This document shows, piece after piece, positions 31,951 through 43,900 of a stretch of DNA of 64,000 nucleotides. Each line of letters begins with the position of its first letter. The stretch's first letter is position 1. The DNA is taken from positions 435,850 through 499,849 of the forward strand of contig LNDK02000103.1 of assembly GCA_001455915.2 (NCBI GenBank), read 5' to 3'. The position numbers were made by a program, and so were the translations under genes. A model generated the notes under the pieces. The model had not been told where the DNA came from. It searched no databases and was given only the letters and a program-made list of their open reading frames with translations. Origin of the DNA: Samsoniella hepiali. Its lineage: Eukaryota; Ascomycota; Sordariomycetes; Hypocreales; Cordycipitaceae.

Positions 31951-34824
31951 TCAAATCATGCCTCCAGGCAGGCTGCTGCTCGAAATGTTGGCATGGGGGA
32001 TGGGGGGTCGGTGAGTAGGCGGCGGGGGGTACTGGCGGGAACGCTCTCCGATTTGATCGCCATTCTTGCGACGAGGGTTGATGGGTGGCAGTGGAGGGGC
32101 ACCAGTCGGGGCATGCAGGTCTGGGGTGGAAACAGTAGCTCCCGGGAGACTCGAGGCATGAAATCGGCGGTCAGAGAGATACGTAGGTTCAGAAATATCT
32201 CGCTTCCTGCTCGTTGTTGGGGATTGATTGCTGGCGTGCGAAAACATCCTTGTGCGGGTATCGCTGGAAGACGAGACACCACGGGGAGCCATACGTCTTT
32301 GGCGCTCATGCTCATCACGGCTGCTTTCCGATCCGCTGCGATCCCTTTCCGACGCGGCCTGGCCTCTCCCCGAAAAGCCGACTTGTTCGTACTGCGAAGG
32401 GGATGCGGACCGGTCGTGAGAGATTGTTCGCTCGGCTGTCGGGCGGTCAAAATGCGGGCTAGGCTTTTGAGGCGAGCCGCCATGTCGTCGCTGTTGAACT
32501 TCCAATTCCTTCATCTTCTGCAGCTCCCTTCTAGCTTGACGGAAAGCCTTCAGACCTGCATGCATGTTTTCATCCTTGGGCAGTGGCATGGGAGGTTCCT
32601 GTGGAGTACTTTCACCAGATGTCTTTCTGGTCGAAGGTGCCGGGGATTTCCCGCTCTTTGATTTGGGATCGCTGTCTCGGTCACGGCCACGATCAAACAG
32701 GGACGTGCGGCTTGACTTGGTGCGAAGGATGCCAAGTGCATTATTCCTGGTACCAGCCAGCTCCTTCGTTGATTCAGGCGGCGGCGCGGGTGGTGGTGAT
32801 TGTTCATTATCAGGCTCAGCGTACGATGTCAGCTTCTCGCGCACTCGACGAGCTCCATCTGCCAGATGTCTGGCAAATTCATCTTGTTCTCCGCGAGCTG
32901 TAGGCTTTGTCGGGTTGGGGGTCGGCGTCCATGTGCCGCTCTCCGTCGCGAACTCGCTCTCATTCAGTCCCCAGCTAGTATTGCGATCATGGTTACCTGT
33001 TTGCTTGGAATCTGGCGATCCAGACGGTTGGCGTGAAATGATATCCGGCGTCTGAGCAGCCATGTCATATATAGAAGAAGCATTGCTATCACCACGGAGA
33101 TGTTGTCGTACCATTCCGCTCAGTCCAGCGTCTGGTCCAGGTCCAAGAGTAGGCGAGTCCTCTGGGGGCTCAAGCATCACGCGTATCTCCAAATCGGCCT
33201 TGTCTTCCACTGATGAGTTGTCATCGGATGCTCTGGATGACAACGAAAGCGGGGTTGGCAGGGCTGATTTCCGGAAGGCAGGGTGGTCCTCGTCATTCGG
33301 GCGTTCAACACTAAGCTGGGCACCTATTGAAGAAGCGAAATTGGAGTAGCCGTTAGGCCCAGAACCATCGTCGCTGTCATCGAAGAAAGAAGCTGACTGG
33401 AGATCCTTTTTGCTCGAACGCTCAGCCGTGCTCGGAGTAGCGTCTACGCGGTCGCGGAGACCGCGATGCATCGAAGATGATCGGGATCGACTAGCATCGT
33501 GCGAAGATCGTGCACCAGTCTGGCTCTGGTTATCAGACGCATCACGACCTTTGCGCATCTGCTGCTGGCGTTGTGCAAATTTAGAGTCGTCGTATTGTTG
33601 GAGAGGTCTGTTAAACACGCCCATGGCTGTTGCCTTTCCCCTATCATTGGGCTGAATTGGCAGCATGGGATGGTGGTCATCTGCCTCGCTGATGGGGGGA
33701 CTCAAGGGCGGGCTGACACCAAAGTTGGTCCTATGCTCGGTTGGGAACTTCGGAACAGGCTCGGGCAGACCCTGCGGAGAAGAACCCGAGATGGGCGGCG
33801 TGAAAGATCGCAGGTTGGGTGCACTACCCTTGGTGAGAAGAGTACGTCTCTCCATGACGCGATCACTAAAGGTCGAGCTTGTTGGTGAAGGAGCGGGCAT
33901 GCCATCCGGGGTATTTTTATTGCGGTGAGACTTGGACAACGTATCCATGCGGGAAACGGCAGAAGACTGTTGGTTCTGCAAGTCCTGCGTCAAGCCCTGC
34001 TCGTATAGCCGTCTGGTGCGTGTGAAGCTTCGCTCCACATTACTGGCCGAAGATGGTATTGCGGATTGGCCATCCCTGGTCGAGGGGACTTGGGACGCAA
34101 TCGACGTGGCTGCGGTAGAGTTGCGCCCGGCTGACGCCCCAGACGACGTTGTCGAGTTTGTGGCGCGCTTTCTGTTGTAGTCGAAGGTAGAGTCAAACTC
34201 CAATGTGTCACTAACCCTATCCTCAAAGGAAGTTCTTTCTCTCTCCGCTTGCCTCCATTTCTGGAAGGCTGTCTTGGCAACGTCCTCGTCGTACAAAATG
34301 CGGCCTCCCATGCCATTGTTTCCGGCCTTGGCGCCAGCACCAATACGGTAGATTTTCTGGCGGCCACCGAACAGGTTATTTCCATCGTTGGGTCGGGATC
34401 TGTCCATGATATTGCCAGCATCATCGTCGGATCCGTGCGAGTTGATGCGAGTAAGAGACGCGGCTTGGAGAGATTCTATCTCGGCAATGTCTTGCAAGCC
34501 AGAAGCGTAACCAAAGTCCATCAGCCTCGACTGGCGCTTGGGAAAGAGTACGCTATCATCGCTGGCTTTACCGAGCTTTGAATGAGGGTCGTCTTGTTCT
34601 CGTAGCATAGAAAATCGGGCTGAAAGGCCAGTCATGAGGAGACTAGTTCGGAAATCATCGCTGGAGGGAAGGGCAGCGTCAAGATCCAGGTCTTGCTTGC
34701 TCTCGTTGTCTGGCAGTTTCTTTTTGCCGAATAGTTTGAAGGGGCCAGTAGTGTCACTGTCCATGGAAGGACGAGGGGCGGACACTTCATCCTTGGTGCG
34801 CTTCTTGGTTCGGAATCGGTTCAT
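31951..34824 (-). CDS. large disordered Ser/Arg-rich protein of unknown function
   Basis: Single frame of 957 residues from the ATG at 34824. Almost all of it looks disordered: Ser, Pro, Asp and Arg dominate. A few parts look ordered: GGRQKIYRIGAGAKAGNNGMGG (given here only to mark about residues 160-180), then ILYDEDVAKTAFQKWRQAERE, and a helical stretch MHAGLKAFRQARRELQKMKEL near residue 765. The start MNRFRTKKRTKDE is basic. The C-terminus is Pro-rich (PPLPPINPRR, YPPPPTHRPPIP), suited to SH3 or profilin binding. I do not recognise the family; the organisation suits a cytoskeletal, polarity or septal-pore scaffold, but this is a guess. Upstream (minus-strand leader, about 34825-35900) is pyrimidine-rich when read in the gene's direction. 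Confidence 0.8.
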   Translation of the reverse strand: MNRFRTKKRTKDEVSAPRPSMDSDTTGPFKLFGKKKLPDNESKQDLDLDAALPSSDDFRTSLLMTGLSARFSMLREQDDPHSKLGKASDDSVLFPKRQSRLMDFGYASGLQDIAEIESLQAASLTRINSHGSDDDAGNIMDRSRPNDGNNLFGGRQKIYRIGAGAKAGNNGMGGRILYDEDVAKTAFQKWRQAERERTSFEDRVSDTLEFDSTFDYNRKRATNSTTSSGASAGRNSTAATSIASQVPSTRDGQSAIPSSASNVERSFTRTRRLYEQGLTQDLQNQQSSAVSRMDTLSKSHRNKNTPDGMPAPSPTSSTFSDRVMERRTLLTKGSAPNLRSFTPPISGSSPQGLPEPVPKFPTEHRTNFGVSPPLSPPISEADDHHPMLPIQPNDRGKATAMGVFNRPLQQYDDSKFAQRQQQMRKGRDASDNQSQTGARSSHDASRSRSSSMHRGLRDRVDATPSTAERSSKKDLQSASFFDDSDDGSGPNGYSNFASSIGAQLSVERPNDEDHPAFRKSALPTPLSLSSRASDDNSSVEDKADLEIRVMLEPPEDSPTLGPGPDAGLSGMVRQHLRGDSNASSIYDMAAQTPDIISRQPSGSPDSKQTGNHDRNTSWGLNESEFATESGTWTPTPNPTKPTARGEQDEFARHLADGARRVREKLTSYAEPDNEQSPPPAPPPESTKELAGTRNNALGILRTKSSRTSLFDRGRDRDSDPKSKSGKSPAPSTRKTSGESTPQEPPMPLPKDENMHAGLKAFRQARRELQKMKELEVQQRRHGGSPQKPSPHFDRPTAERTISHDRSASPSQYEQVGFSGRGQAASERDRSGSESSRDEHERQRRMAPRGVSSSSDTRTRMFSHASNQSPTTSRKRDISEPTYLSDRRFHASSLPGATVSTPDLHAPTGAPPLPPINPRRKNGDQIGERSRQYPPPPTHRPPIPHANISSSSLPGGMI

Positions 34825-37800
34825 TTTAGATGGATGCTAGTTTTGTGTCGTATTTATCCGGTAAATTGCTGCCTGGTAACTTAGCCGAGGCGGAGGGTAC
34901 GGGTAGACAGTGTGATGACGGCTTCGGCGCGTATTGAGCAGACTAGCCCTGCATAGTTGCAGTTAGCACGGGAATGCATTGACAGAGCAGCAGCATCATT
35001 GGGGTTTCGGGTGTACGGCGCCAGAGCCAGCGCCGCACGCAGCAGCAACTCCAGTCTCGCCTGGTCCCCTCTACCTCCTTGCGAACATGGTGGGACAAAA
35101 AAACTCACCGTGATAAGGGCTTGCTCTGTTCGGTACGGTAAGCCGACAACGGGGTAGGCGCGCAGAGCAGCCAGCATAAGGCTTTAGCTGCACAATCTCT
35201 GGGAAAGGTCGATCCGGAAGTTGACGCGTCCAACGGGCAAGGCTTAATGTTGGGCAACGGATGGGGCGTGTGGCGTGCTGAACAAAAGCCGTTGTCAAAG
35301 TCAACGCTGGGTAAAGTTGTTCTTGTCAAGTCTCGCAGTCTGGGCGAGCGTAGGACGAGCGTAGGAGAGGCGGGTTGCAATTGCTGTAATTGAAGGGAGC
35401 GTTTCCGGTAGCTGGGTGGAATCTCGGTCTGCAGATCTAAAATATAAGCACAACGTTGTGATATGGGTAGAGCCAAGACACAGGGGGGTCGCACCGGTGG
35501 AAACGAGCAGCATGCGGGCGTGATATAACCACGAAGAAACGAGAGGGAGAAAAGGCAACAACAGGAAGCAAAATGCAGTCGGCAGCAGGCTGGGCAAGTA
35601 AGGATTGGAGATATGAGAAGGGGAGGGAAAAAAATGAGTGAGCGCGTCCGAGTGGTGCAGCAAGGACCGGGATGGAAATTTGGGGGAAGAGCCAGCCCAG
35701 CGAGACGGTGCCTGAGCCGGGGTGTGGCGTGGGTTTATGGTGGGTGGGTGGCGGGCCGTCCAGGGGAAGCGGTTTGTGCCTGCAGGCTGCAGGTGGGCTG
35801 CGCTACGCAGCAGGTACAGCGAGCTACTGGAGTACAAGCCACCATAGTGCAGCAATGCAGGTATTTGTTGTAGCGAAAGGAGTACCCATCTAACCTGGGT
35901 GGTACTGGGGCATTTCTAAATAGTGGCTCACACAGCGGCGGCGGTGGTGGTGGTGCCAGGGGGGGTTTGGCGGTTTGGCGGCGTTCGCCTCGATGAGGAA
36001 GCCTGTGTATCCGTTCAGGTAGCCCCCTCAGATACCACAGCACCGACAGATGTACCTCCAGAGCGGAAGAATGCCAGTGTCCCAGGCAATCTGCGGTTAG
36101 TCTCAGGCACTTACTCCCCAGATGTGGGTCGAGGACACCCCCAGGCCAAGCGACACAGCCAAACAGCGTGCTGATACTGCCATACTAGTGGTGGCGGAGG
36201 TGGCACGAGAGGTCGTATATTGATACAGGATAGTGCTGCAGCCGGCACGAGAGATGCAACGCAAAAAGTGAAGCAATATAATGTCTGCCGATATGAGCTG
36301 CCCACTGCATGAGGACAGCGGTTACGTCAGATGTACCAGTACAGTCCATAGCACCGTGCGTTGATGAGCAGGCCCGTCCCTTGACCCAGGTCCGAAAGGG
36401 GCGTGCGCAACGACCAAGACGGTGTCGGTTGAGCGCAAACGGAGAACCACCCCTGTCTTCTCTAGGAGCCGGTTCTTTGTCTGTGCCAGCAAGCTATGGC
36501 TCATTCGCCTAAGCTCGTCGTTGCTTGCTTGCTGTCAGCTGCCGCGTTTGCCGGCCCGTCAGTCGCCGTTTGCCCAGGTCCACATTGCCAGCTGGCAGCT
36601 TCTCGTCAACAGGCATCTTACCAATACGTCGGTAAAAACACACACTGTGCTGGCATGTACTTTGTCCTTGCAGCGCATCGCACTAACCACTAGCACCAGT
36701 ATGGATTACACAACCAGTAAATATTTGCTGGACCCCCGGACCGCTCTAGCTTGACCTAAATCCGCCAAGGGGGTCGCTCTAGAACCCGCTTCCCACCTTG
36801 TATGCCACCCTATCAAATACCTGAGAGCCGTTTTTTCTTGCTCCCTTGATTCAACATGGCTTGCAAAACACCAATAACAAGTTAACAACATTCAATGCGA
36901 AACAACGGACGGGCCACATCTTCGAGGATCTCATCGACTAAGCCCACTCGGTGCTCTCTGTCTCGGTTTCTTTTTTCTCCGCCACGGCAACTCAAGCTAC
37001 CCAAATTACGGGATGCATGATTCACCCAGACAAGTGCACGAGGCCAAGACGGCCTACTCTTGCGCCAGTAGTTTGGAACACTGGTTTTAGCGTCCAATCT
37101 TACCCCAGCAAGTCTGGCCGATTGATTGACTGTGGTGACAACTAGTAGATCTCTACACTCGCTTGCGCCTTGGATCTTGCATTGCCCGTCAAAAACTGCA
37201 ACTGTTCCTTGTCGACATCTCAGAGTCGTTCGGAGACAGGTAATTTCCGCCTGTCGCTGTCGAAACGTCCAACTTGTAGCGCCAAGCAAGCTCCCAATAC
37301 ATGCAGCCATGTTGAGCCTTTCTTCTTTCTTCCAGGCCGCCGTGGACTCGGGTTCAAGAAATAGCAAAAACGACACAGACGGCATTTACAGCCGCGTGGC
37401 TGCATCGCGGAGATGCCTTGCTGGGGCCGTTGAACCCGCCGACGGACAACAGCGTACGTCGACGATCAAGTCTTTGCACAGCATCCAGCTGGGCGCCTTC
37501 ATCTCGCACGATATTCCTGTTGCCACCGTCGCATACTATCTTGTTGCTTTTTTCACCGTTACGTTACTTGATAGGTACGAGACACTAGCCTCCTTCCTGT
37601 ATGCACGCACGGGCATTCTGCCACGTTGAAAAGGCCAAGAGAAGCGAACGAGACAACAACATATTCGCAACAATTCGCAACGTCTCTCAGCGACATCATG
37701 ATCCTGGCCCTATCAATCAGTAACCGACTTGGCTCTGTGGCGTTCGCCCAGTCCGGCAGCACCATGGCATGATACAAGAATTATTAATGACTACGGGTGC

Positions 37801-40800
37801 CGCAAGTGGTCAACCCCACCACCGCATGTGCCCCTTCAAGGGCAGCCTTCAGGTCATAAAACAATGTGGAGGAGTCGGTGCGCCGCAAAACAAAGTTTCG
37901 AATGATGGGACGAGTCAATCAAATTTCGGGGCCCAGAGGACCACTCTGTGGCGGAAAGAAGAAACAAAAAAAAGACGCCAGCGAGGGAAGAGATGAGCCA
38001 AAAAGGAAGAAAAATCAAGGACGTCAAAACACGTACCAACTGCCAGCACAGACATGTTGTCTGAAGCCGAGGCTGGATTTTTCGTCTATTATTCCTTTTT
38101 TTTTTTCAGCCTTCGGATATGTTGTACTCTTGTGGAATCAAAGGCGGCCCTGGTGGTGGTACCAAAAGCTTCGACAGCAAGCACCATCATCATTCGTTGG
38201 TAGGAGGACAGCAATTGGTTTGCTTTTTTTGGACGGCAGTGTGGCTGGTGGCAATAACAGTAGCCACTCCCGGCAGACCATCTCGGCGATGCCAGCAACG
38301 CAATTGATCTTCAATTCCAATCGAAGCGTAGCAGTACTTTCTTGCCCCTATTTGCCTCTGTTGGACAAAGCTACCATGGTGGCACACAAGAGGGCGGCGT
38401 CATATGCCTTTATTCAGCGCAACCATCACAGCGCAACAGCTGCCGCTCAGCGACGTTCCCAGACTCTGCTTTGCTTCATTTACCGACACCCACCAACGAT
38501 GTCCTAGAAGACGGAGATTTCCAACGATTGGGTCTTGGCGCGAATAAGGTTTATGCGTGCAGCAAGGCGCAAACCCTTGATCCCATTTGCTCCAACACAC
38601 CCATCACCTTCGGCAACCATCCCTCTCTCGCCTCTCAGGGGCAGACTTTCCCCGATGCCGCACACAGAATAAAAGGTTCACTGGCCCCCTGAGCTTCGGC
38701 TTGCCCTGTGGGTTCCCCGTGCCAATCACAGAGCTGTTCCTGGCCCCAAACTTCTTTCGGATTAGGGGCAACCTTGAGCTAATGGTGGGCTAGAATTTGG
38801 CCATCTCCGAGTCAGACTGTCCATTGCCCACCCCTTGTTGTCAGAATCGCCGAAATATTACTCCAGGTGTGAAGCACCATGCTACATGGCATGTGGCTTT
38901 GGCAGAGACTAACCCAGCTAGTTTCCCTACATCCTGCTAGAGCAATGGAACAGGGCTGAACCGTGTAGTCCATCCAGCTGGGAACCAACTCGTCCCACGG
39001 TTCCCGACATGGTCCGAGGTAGTCATCAAGATGAAACGCCGCATTTTGGGCGAACAGCCATGCAGCCAACTTGGCCACTCCTCCGCACATGGCAAAGTAT
39101 GCTCGCTGACTGCGTCGCTGAGCTCTCTGAGTGGTTGATAAATCGAAAGATGTAGTACGGGGTACAAACAGTGGATTATTTGCTCCGAATGTCGATCTAC
39201 CTCGCAAACCCGCTGTGCTCGCCAGAGCTCACAGCCAAGCTTGACCGGTCGCTCCTATCTCACTGCTAGATCAACGAATGCGCTTCGAAATATAATATAA
39301 TAGCGGCCTTATGAGTTTGGTCCGACAAGATCTAGCCGTCGGCAAAGCACACGCCCCTGCTCCCCCCTCTGCGACACAGCATCGAGGGCAGTTATTCCCG
39401 AAATCAGACGTGACACGATGATAGAAGCAGCGGTATTTTCTTTTTTCTTGCACCTAAAAACAAGCAGCGGCCGAAACGCGCTTGACGACGCGTCTTCGGA
39501 AAAAATGCTCCTCTCATTTCGATCATGGTGTCACTAATTTAGCGCAGTTTGCCTCTTGAGCTCAGCTATGCACACGCTTATTAGAAGCGCTCAGCTATAT
39601 CTTTGCGATGGATTTTACATGCGACGGGACCGGATTACGACGAGGGTTGGGTCACCCTCCACAAAACCTCCAGTTCGTTGCGGTTTTTAATATTCCATGC
39701 ACGCCACGTGTCAAGCCGGTTAGACCCAACGACGGCTCATTGCTGGTTTGCGGGACTATACTAGAACATTGCTACTCGCGTGCCGGTAATCTTGCGTTCT
39801 TCAGCGATTTAGCTCGCTCACAGGGGAGAGAGCATGTTGCTATTATTGTAGAGAGTGTTGATCTTCCGTAGGCTTGTGCGCGCGTTTTGGAACGGCACAG
39901 GGCTGTCTGTTCCTTGAGAATCCTTCCCCCATGCTGCTTTTGGCTAGGCTACGCCTGGAGCCTGGAATGGAGGACAAACAAAAGTCGGTAGTTCTCGCAG
40001 TGGCGGGCAGGCGATGCTTACTGGCTGGGCCATCTTATTACAAGGATGCTGAGTTTTGGTGCCGACCTCGGGACGCAAGGTGCTCTTTTAGTTATTAGCC
40101 TGTTTCGAAACGGCCTGGTGTTACCGGCGTCGGTGGGTTGTTTGCGCTTCGAAACGTCCTCCGCGGTAAACACCGAAAGGGATCGAAAGGGGTCAAGATG
40201 GGTTGGAGGAAGCGTAGCAAGAGAAGATTAATCCGTCCCATGTTGGTTGTGTGAACATTGTTCTTTTGGCCCTCGGGTCGACAAATTTTCTAACGGCGCC
40301 ACAATCATCAAACTTTGCAAGCCTACCCTGTACCCCTACTCCACGACAATTTCCTCGTCATTTGTTTTCTTATGCGTCTATATGGCTATAAAAGCCGTTT
40401 TATTTGTTGTTTTGGTTTAACTCGTTTTGACCCGATAATAAACTGAAATCAATCCCCGACGTCATCTATTGTTCTGCCATTCTTGACAGCTTCTGCTGGA
40501 ATGATGGACTCCATCCTGTGTCTGTCTACATGCCATTAATACAAGGCAAGCTGTGCACACAGATTTGCCCTGAAAACCGCCATTGTGCCCGAGAATAAAG
40601 TATTTTGAGCGAAACACAATTTGTATAGAACATATACTTTACATCAGTGTACCGAGAACTTCCGCCTGAGCATAACGCATGGAGTTTCAGTAGCGTTCCG
40701 TCGATTGCACTCTACCTGAAGAGGTAACATCGAAAGTACGATACTGTTCATTCCAAATCCTGCCACAAAAACAGTTAGAGAGTATCAGAGTACTGCCGAA

Positions 40801-40981
40801 GAAATCCATCGCATATATAGTGAATCTGCGAATACATAGTATAATTATTATGCATATATAAAAGTCAAAATCTATAAACATAAAACTAGAGGGCAGGTTT
40901 TGACACAGCCGGAACATTTTCTATAGTATAAGGAAAAATATTGGAAAAGGAATGGCAAACGTAGAAGTAGATATTGAATCG
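34825..40981. other. 6.2-kb gene-poor interval
   Basis: The longest stretch without a convincing gene, from the start of the disordered-protein gene to the stop of the ABC transporter gene. The first kilobase is probably leader and promoter of the former. One weak secreted-peptide candidate lies at 36496-36711. A TATAAAA at 40387 has only a 12-codon ORF after it. ORFs at 37126-37629 and 37866-38507 lack codon bias and domain features. I see no transposon genes, terminal repeats or tRNA. Confidence 0.5.
36496..36711 (+). CDS. possible small secreted peptide (weak candidate)
   Basis: A frame of about 65 residues beginning MAHSPKLVVACLLSAAAFAG, which has the form of a signal peptide, followed by VCPGPHC and one more Cys. 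A GTAAAA...TTGCAG segment (36632-36673, 42 bp) could be an intron, and removal keeps the frame. No promoter element, homology or strong codon bias supports it, so it may be chance. Confidence 0.25.
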
Positions 40982-43900
40982 CTACGACTTCTCGCTGCTT
41001 TTCTTGACAGACTTCTGGCCCTCCTCGCCCTTCTTAAACTTGTTCTTGGGAACACGGGCGAGCCAGTAGAGGAAGAGGGCCGCGGCGACATTAAAGGCAA
41101 CGTAGATCCAAATAACGCCAAAGTAGGTCCAGCGATCAGAGTAGTTGCTATTGAGATTGGCGAGGTAGCCGTTGGTGCTGGAAAAGGGGCAGAACTGGCA
41201 GTCACTCGTAGCACCGCCGTTGAGGACCCTACCGCCCATACCGGATGCATACGCACCGAGATACTGCTGGCAGGTCTGGTTCTCATACGGTTGCATAATG
41301 AGAATTTCATTGTCGGCGCAGGTCACTATCGTGTTGGCCACGCCCGTCGACAGCATACCCGACACCAAATATCGAAACGGCGATACGGTCAGCATCCAGT
41401 GCCAAAAGGTCGGCAGCTGCTCTTTGGTGGAGATGACGCCGCAGAACACAAGCATCATGGTGTAGAACAAATTGGAAACGTTGCCGCCGGCCTCAGCCGT
41501 CTCAAACGGAGAAATGACCATGGTGGAATAGGTACCAGAAAAGATCATAAAGGCAACCAGGTAGAGGAACATCAATGCACCCCGCTCGTGGACAGCGTCA
41601 GTAGGCTCGGCGTTGCGATACAGACCGACGGGGTAGTACCAGCAAAAGTACATGAATACAGCCATCAGCGCGTTCCACGGAATCTCGACAATGATTTGCG
41701 AGAGCATAAAGACGATCCACGAATAGGCCTTGGACGGGCGCTCCCGCACCTCGTATAGGTCTCGCTGGATGATGAACTGGGGCATCGACTGCTGCACGAT
41801 TTGGCCAAAGACGGTGAGAAGCTGGAAGACGGCAAACATTTGATTCTGGAGACCCTGCATGGAGTTCTTGGCCATGAAGAAGACGAAGCCGACAAAGAGT
41901 GCGACAAGGACGCATAGCGAAGCCTTGGAGTAAATGTATGTGGGCTGGCGCCAGTATTGCTGGAACACGCGGACCAGGTTCTCGCGGAGCTGCAGAGAAA
42001 ACGGAGCGGCAAACTCGCGGTAGGAAGCGGCGTCGTATTCTCCGTGCTCAGAGGTACCAACTCTCTCTGCCTTGATCCTTTCGAGCTCGGCCTGGACAGC
42101 CTCGTACTCGGGGCTGGCTCGCCAGGCGGCGTGCCAGTCGACGTCGGTCTTGCTCCCTGGAGCGGCGCCGATGGCCTCGAGCATCCACTCGGCAGGGTTG
42201 GCCGTGTCTGGACACCTGAGACCGCTGATGCCTTCAAAATAGCGGACCATGGTGGACGAGTTCTCGCCAATGTCGCCAAAGTAGACCGTCTTGCCACCCT
42301 TGGCGAGAAAGAGGAGACGGTCGAAGCGCTGGAAGAGCATGGCAGAGGGCTGGTGGATGGTGCAGAGCACCGCCTGGCCCGCCTTGGTGAGCTTCTCGAG
42401 CAGGTTCAAAATGGCCCAGGAGGTCTGCGAGTCAAGACCAGACGTGGGCTCGTCCACGAACAACAGAAGAGGCGGCTTGGCAGCCAACTCGACACCAATT
42501 GTGAGACGCTTGCGTTGCTCGACGTTGAGGCCTTCGCCGGGCACGCCGACGACGGCGTCGGCGTAGTCTTGCATGTCCAGCAGCTTGATAACCTCGTCCA
42601 CGTAGGCGAGCTTCTCCGCGCGAGGCACGTGGCCAGGCTGACGGAGTAAAGCGCTGAAGCTGAGGGCCTCGCGGACCGTGCTAGTGGGCAGGTGGAGATC
42701 TTGCTGCTGGACGTAGCCCGTCTTGCGTTGAAAGGACATATCGCGCTGCTTACCGTCGACGAGCATCTCCCCGGTAATGACACCCATGGAGGTACGATCG
42801 GCGAGACAATCGAGAAGTGTGGTTTTACCAGCGCCAGAGACACCCATGAGGGCAGTGAGGGTACCGGGTTTGACCCATCCATCAACGTGATCCAAGATCC
42901 GGCGAGTCTCTTTCTTAATCTTTACGTCATAACACACATTGTGCCACTGGAAGATGGCAGTCTGCCTCTGGATAACGGCATCCGTGTCAGAGTCCGAAGA
43001 ATTGCCCGATCCGGTGCGGGCACCACCGGCCTCGGCGTCGCCGCGCTTTTCGGCAGCGGCAACGGAAGCAGGCTTGCGACCGCGGGGGTACAGGAGCACC
43101 TCACCCTTGGACTTGGCCTCTGAGACGAGCTCCGCAGCAATGAGATAGGTGACGAGGAAAAAGGCGATGAAAGCGCAGACGATGCCGAAGTTGCGCCAGC
43201 GGTGGCTGAAGCTGTAACTGAACACCTGCTCGGCGTACCGGTCGCCATTGACAAACTCGGCACCTTGGAGAGCGCCGATACTGTTGCAGACACGGTGGAT
43301 GCCGCCGACATTCTCGTACCCGGCCACGGTGGCCTGCGGGATGAAGTTGTCGCAGGGAAAGTCGCGGCCGTGGAACTCGTTGACAATGAGCGCCTCAAAC
43401 GCGTACGAGAGAGGGTCGATCCAGGTAATCCACTTGGACCAGCCCAGCATGTACTGGCGCGGCAGAGCGAAGCCTGTAAACATGACGAGGGCAATGATGA
43501 TCAAGGCCGTCGGCACCATGGCTTGGAAAAGCGACCGCGAGGCAGACCCGACAGTTCGGAAGAGCATGGATGTGACCAAGACGACGGTGTACGAGATGAG
43601 CAGGAAGAAGAAGAAGCTGCCGGGCTCGCGCCTCAAATTCGTCATGAAGTACAGCGTGACGTTGAAGGTGATGCCGTTGACGATTTTGTACGGGAGATCG
43701 CAAATCATGGAGGAGATTGCCTCGGCCGATGGATGGTACAGAGCGTAGCGCGCGTGCTTTTCGACAATGGGACGTTGAGCGTACAATGTCAAAATCTAGA
43801 TGACATCATTCAAGTTAGCAAAGATTTGCAAGCGGTGTTGTGAAGAGAATGGCACGCTCGTGTGGCTTACCTCGAGAGCAGAACCGAATGCGTTGATCAG

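Noticed and set aside
35301..35855. 184-codon minus-strand ORF upstream of the disordered-protein gene
   Set aside because: Pyrimidine-rich leader read as Ser/Pro/Leu; more likely 5' UTR or promoter.
37126..37629. 167-codon plus-strand ORF
   Set aside because: No domain, ordinary composition and no clear promoter; a C/T-rich acceptor-like sequence inside it has no matching donor.
37866..38507. 213-codon plus-strand ORF
   Set aside because: Composition follows A-rich and T-rich tracts; no family, no codon bias.
39608..39871. 87-codon plus-strand ORF
   Set aside because: Has an ATG but no promoter, domain or codon bias; chance frame in a gene-poor interval.
40387..40541. TATAAAA at 40387 followed by an ATG at 40501
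   Set aside because: Only a 12-codon frame follows and no good splice donor extends it.
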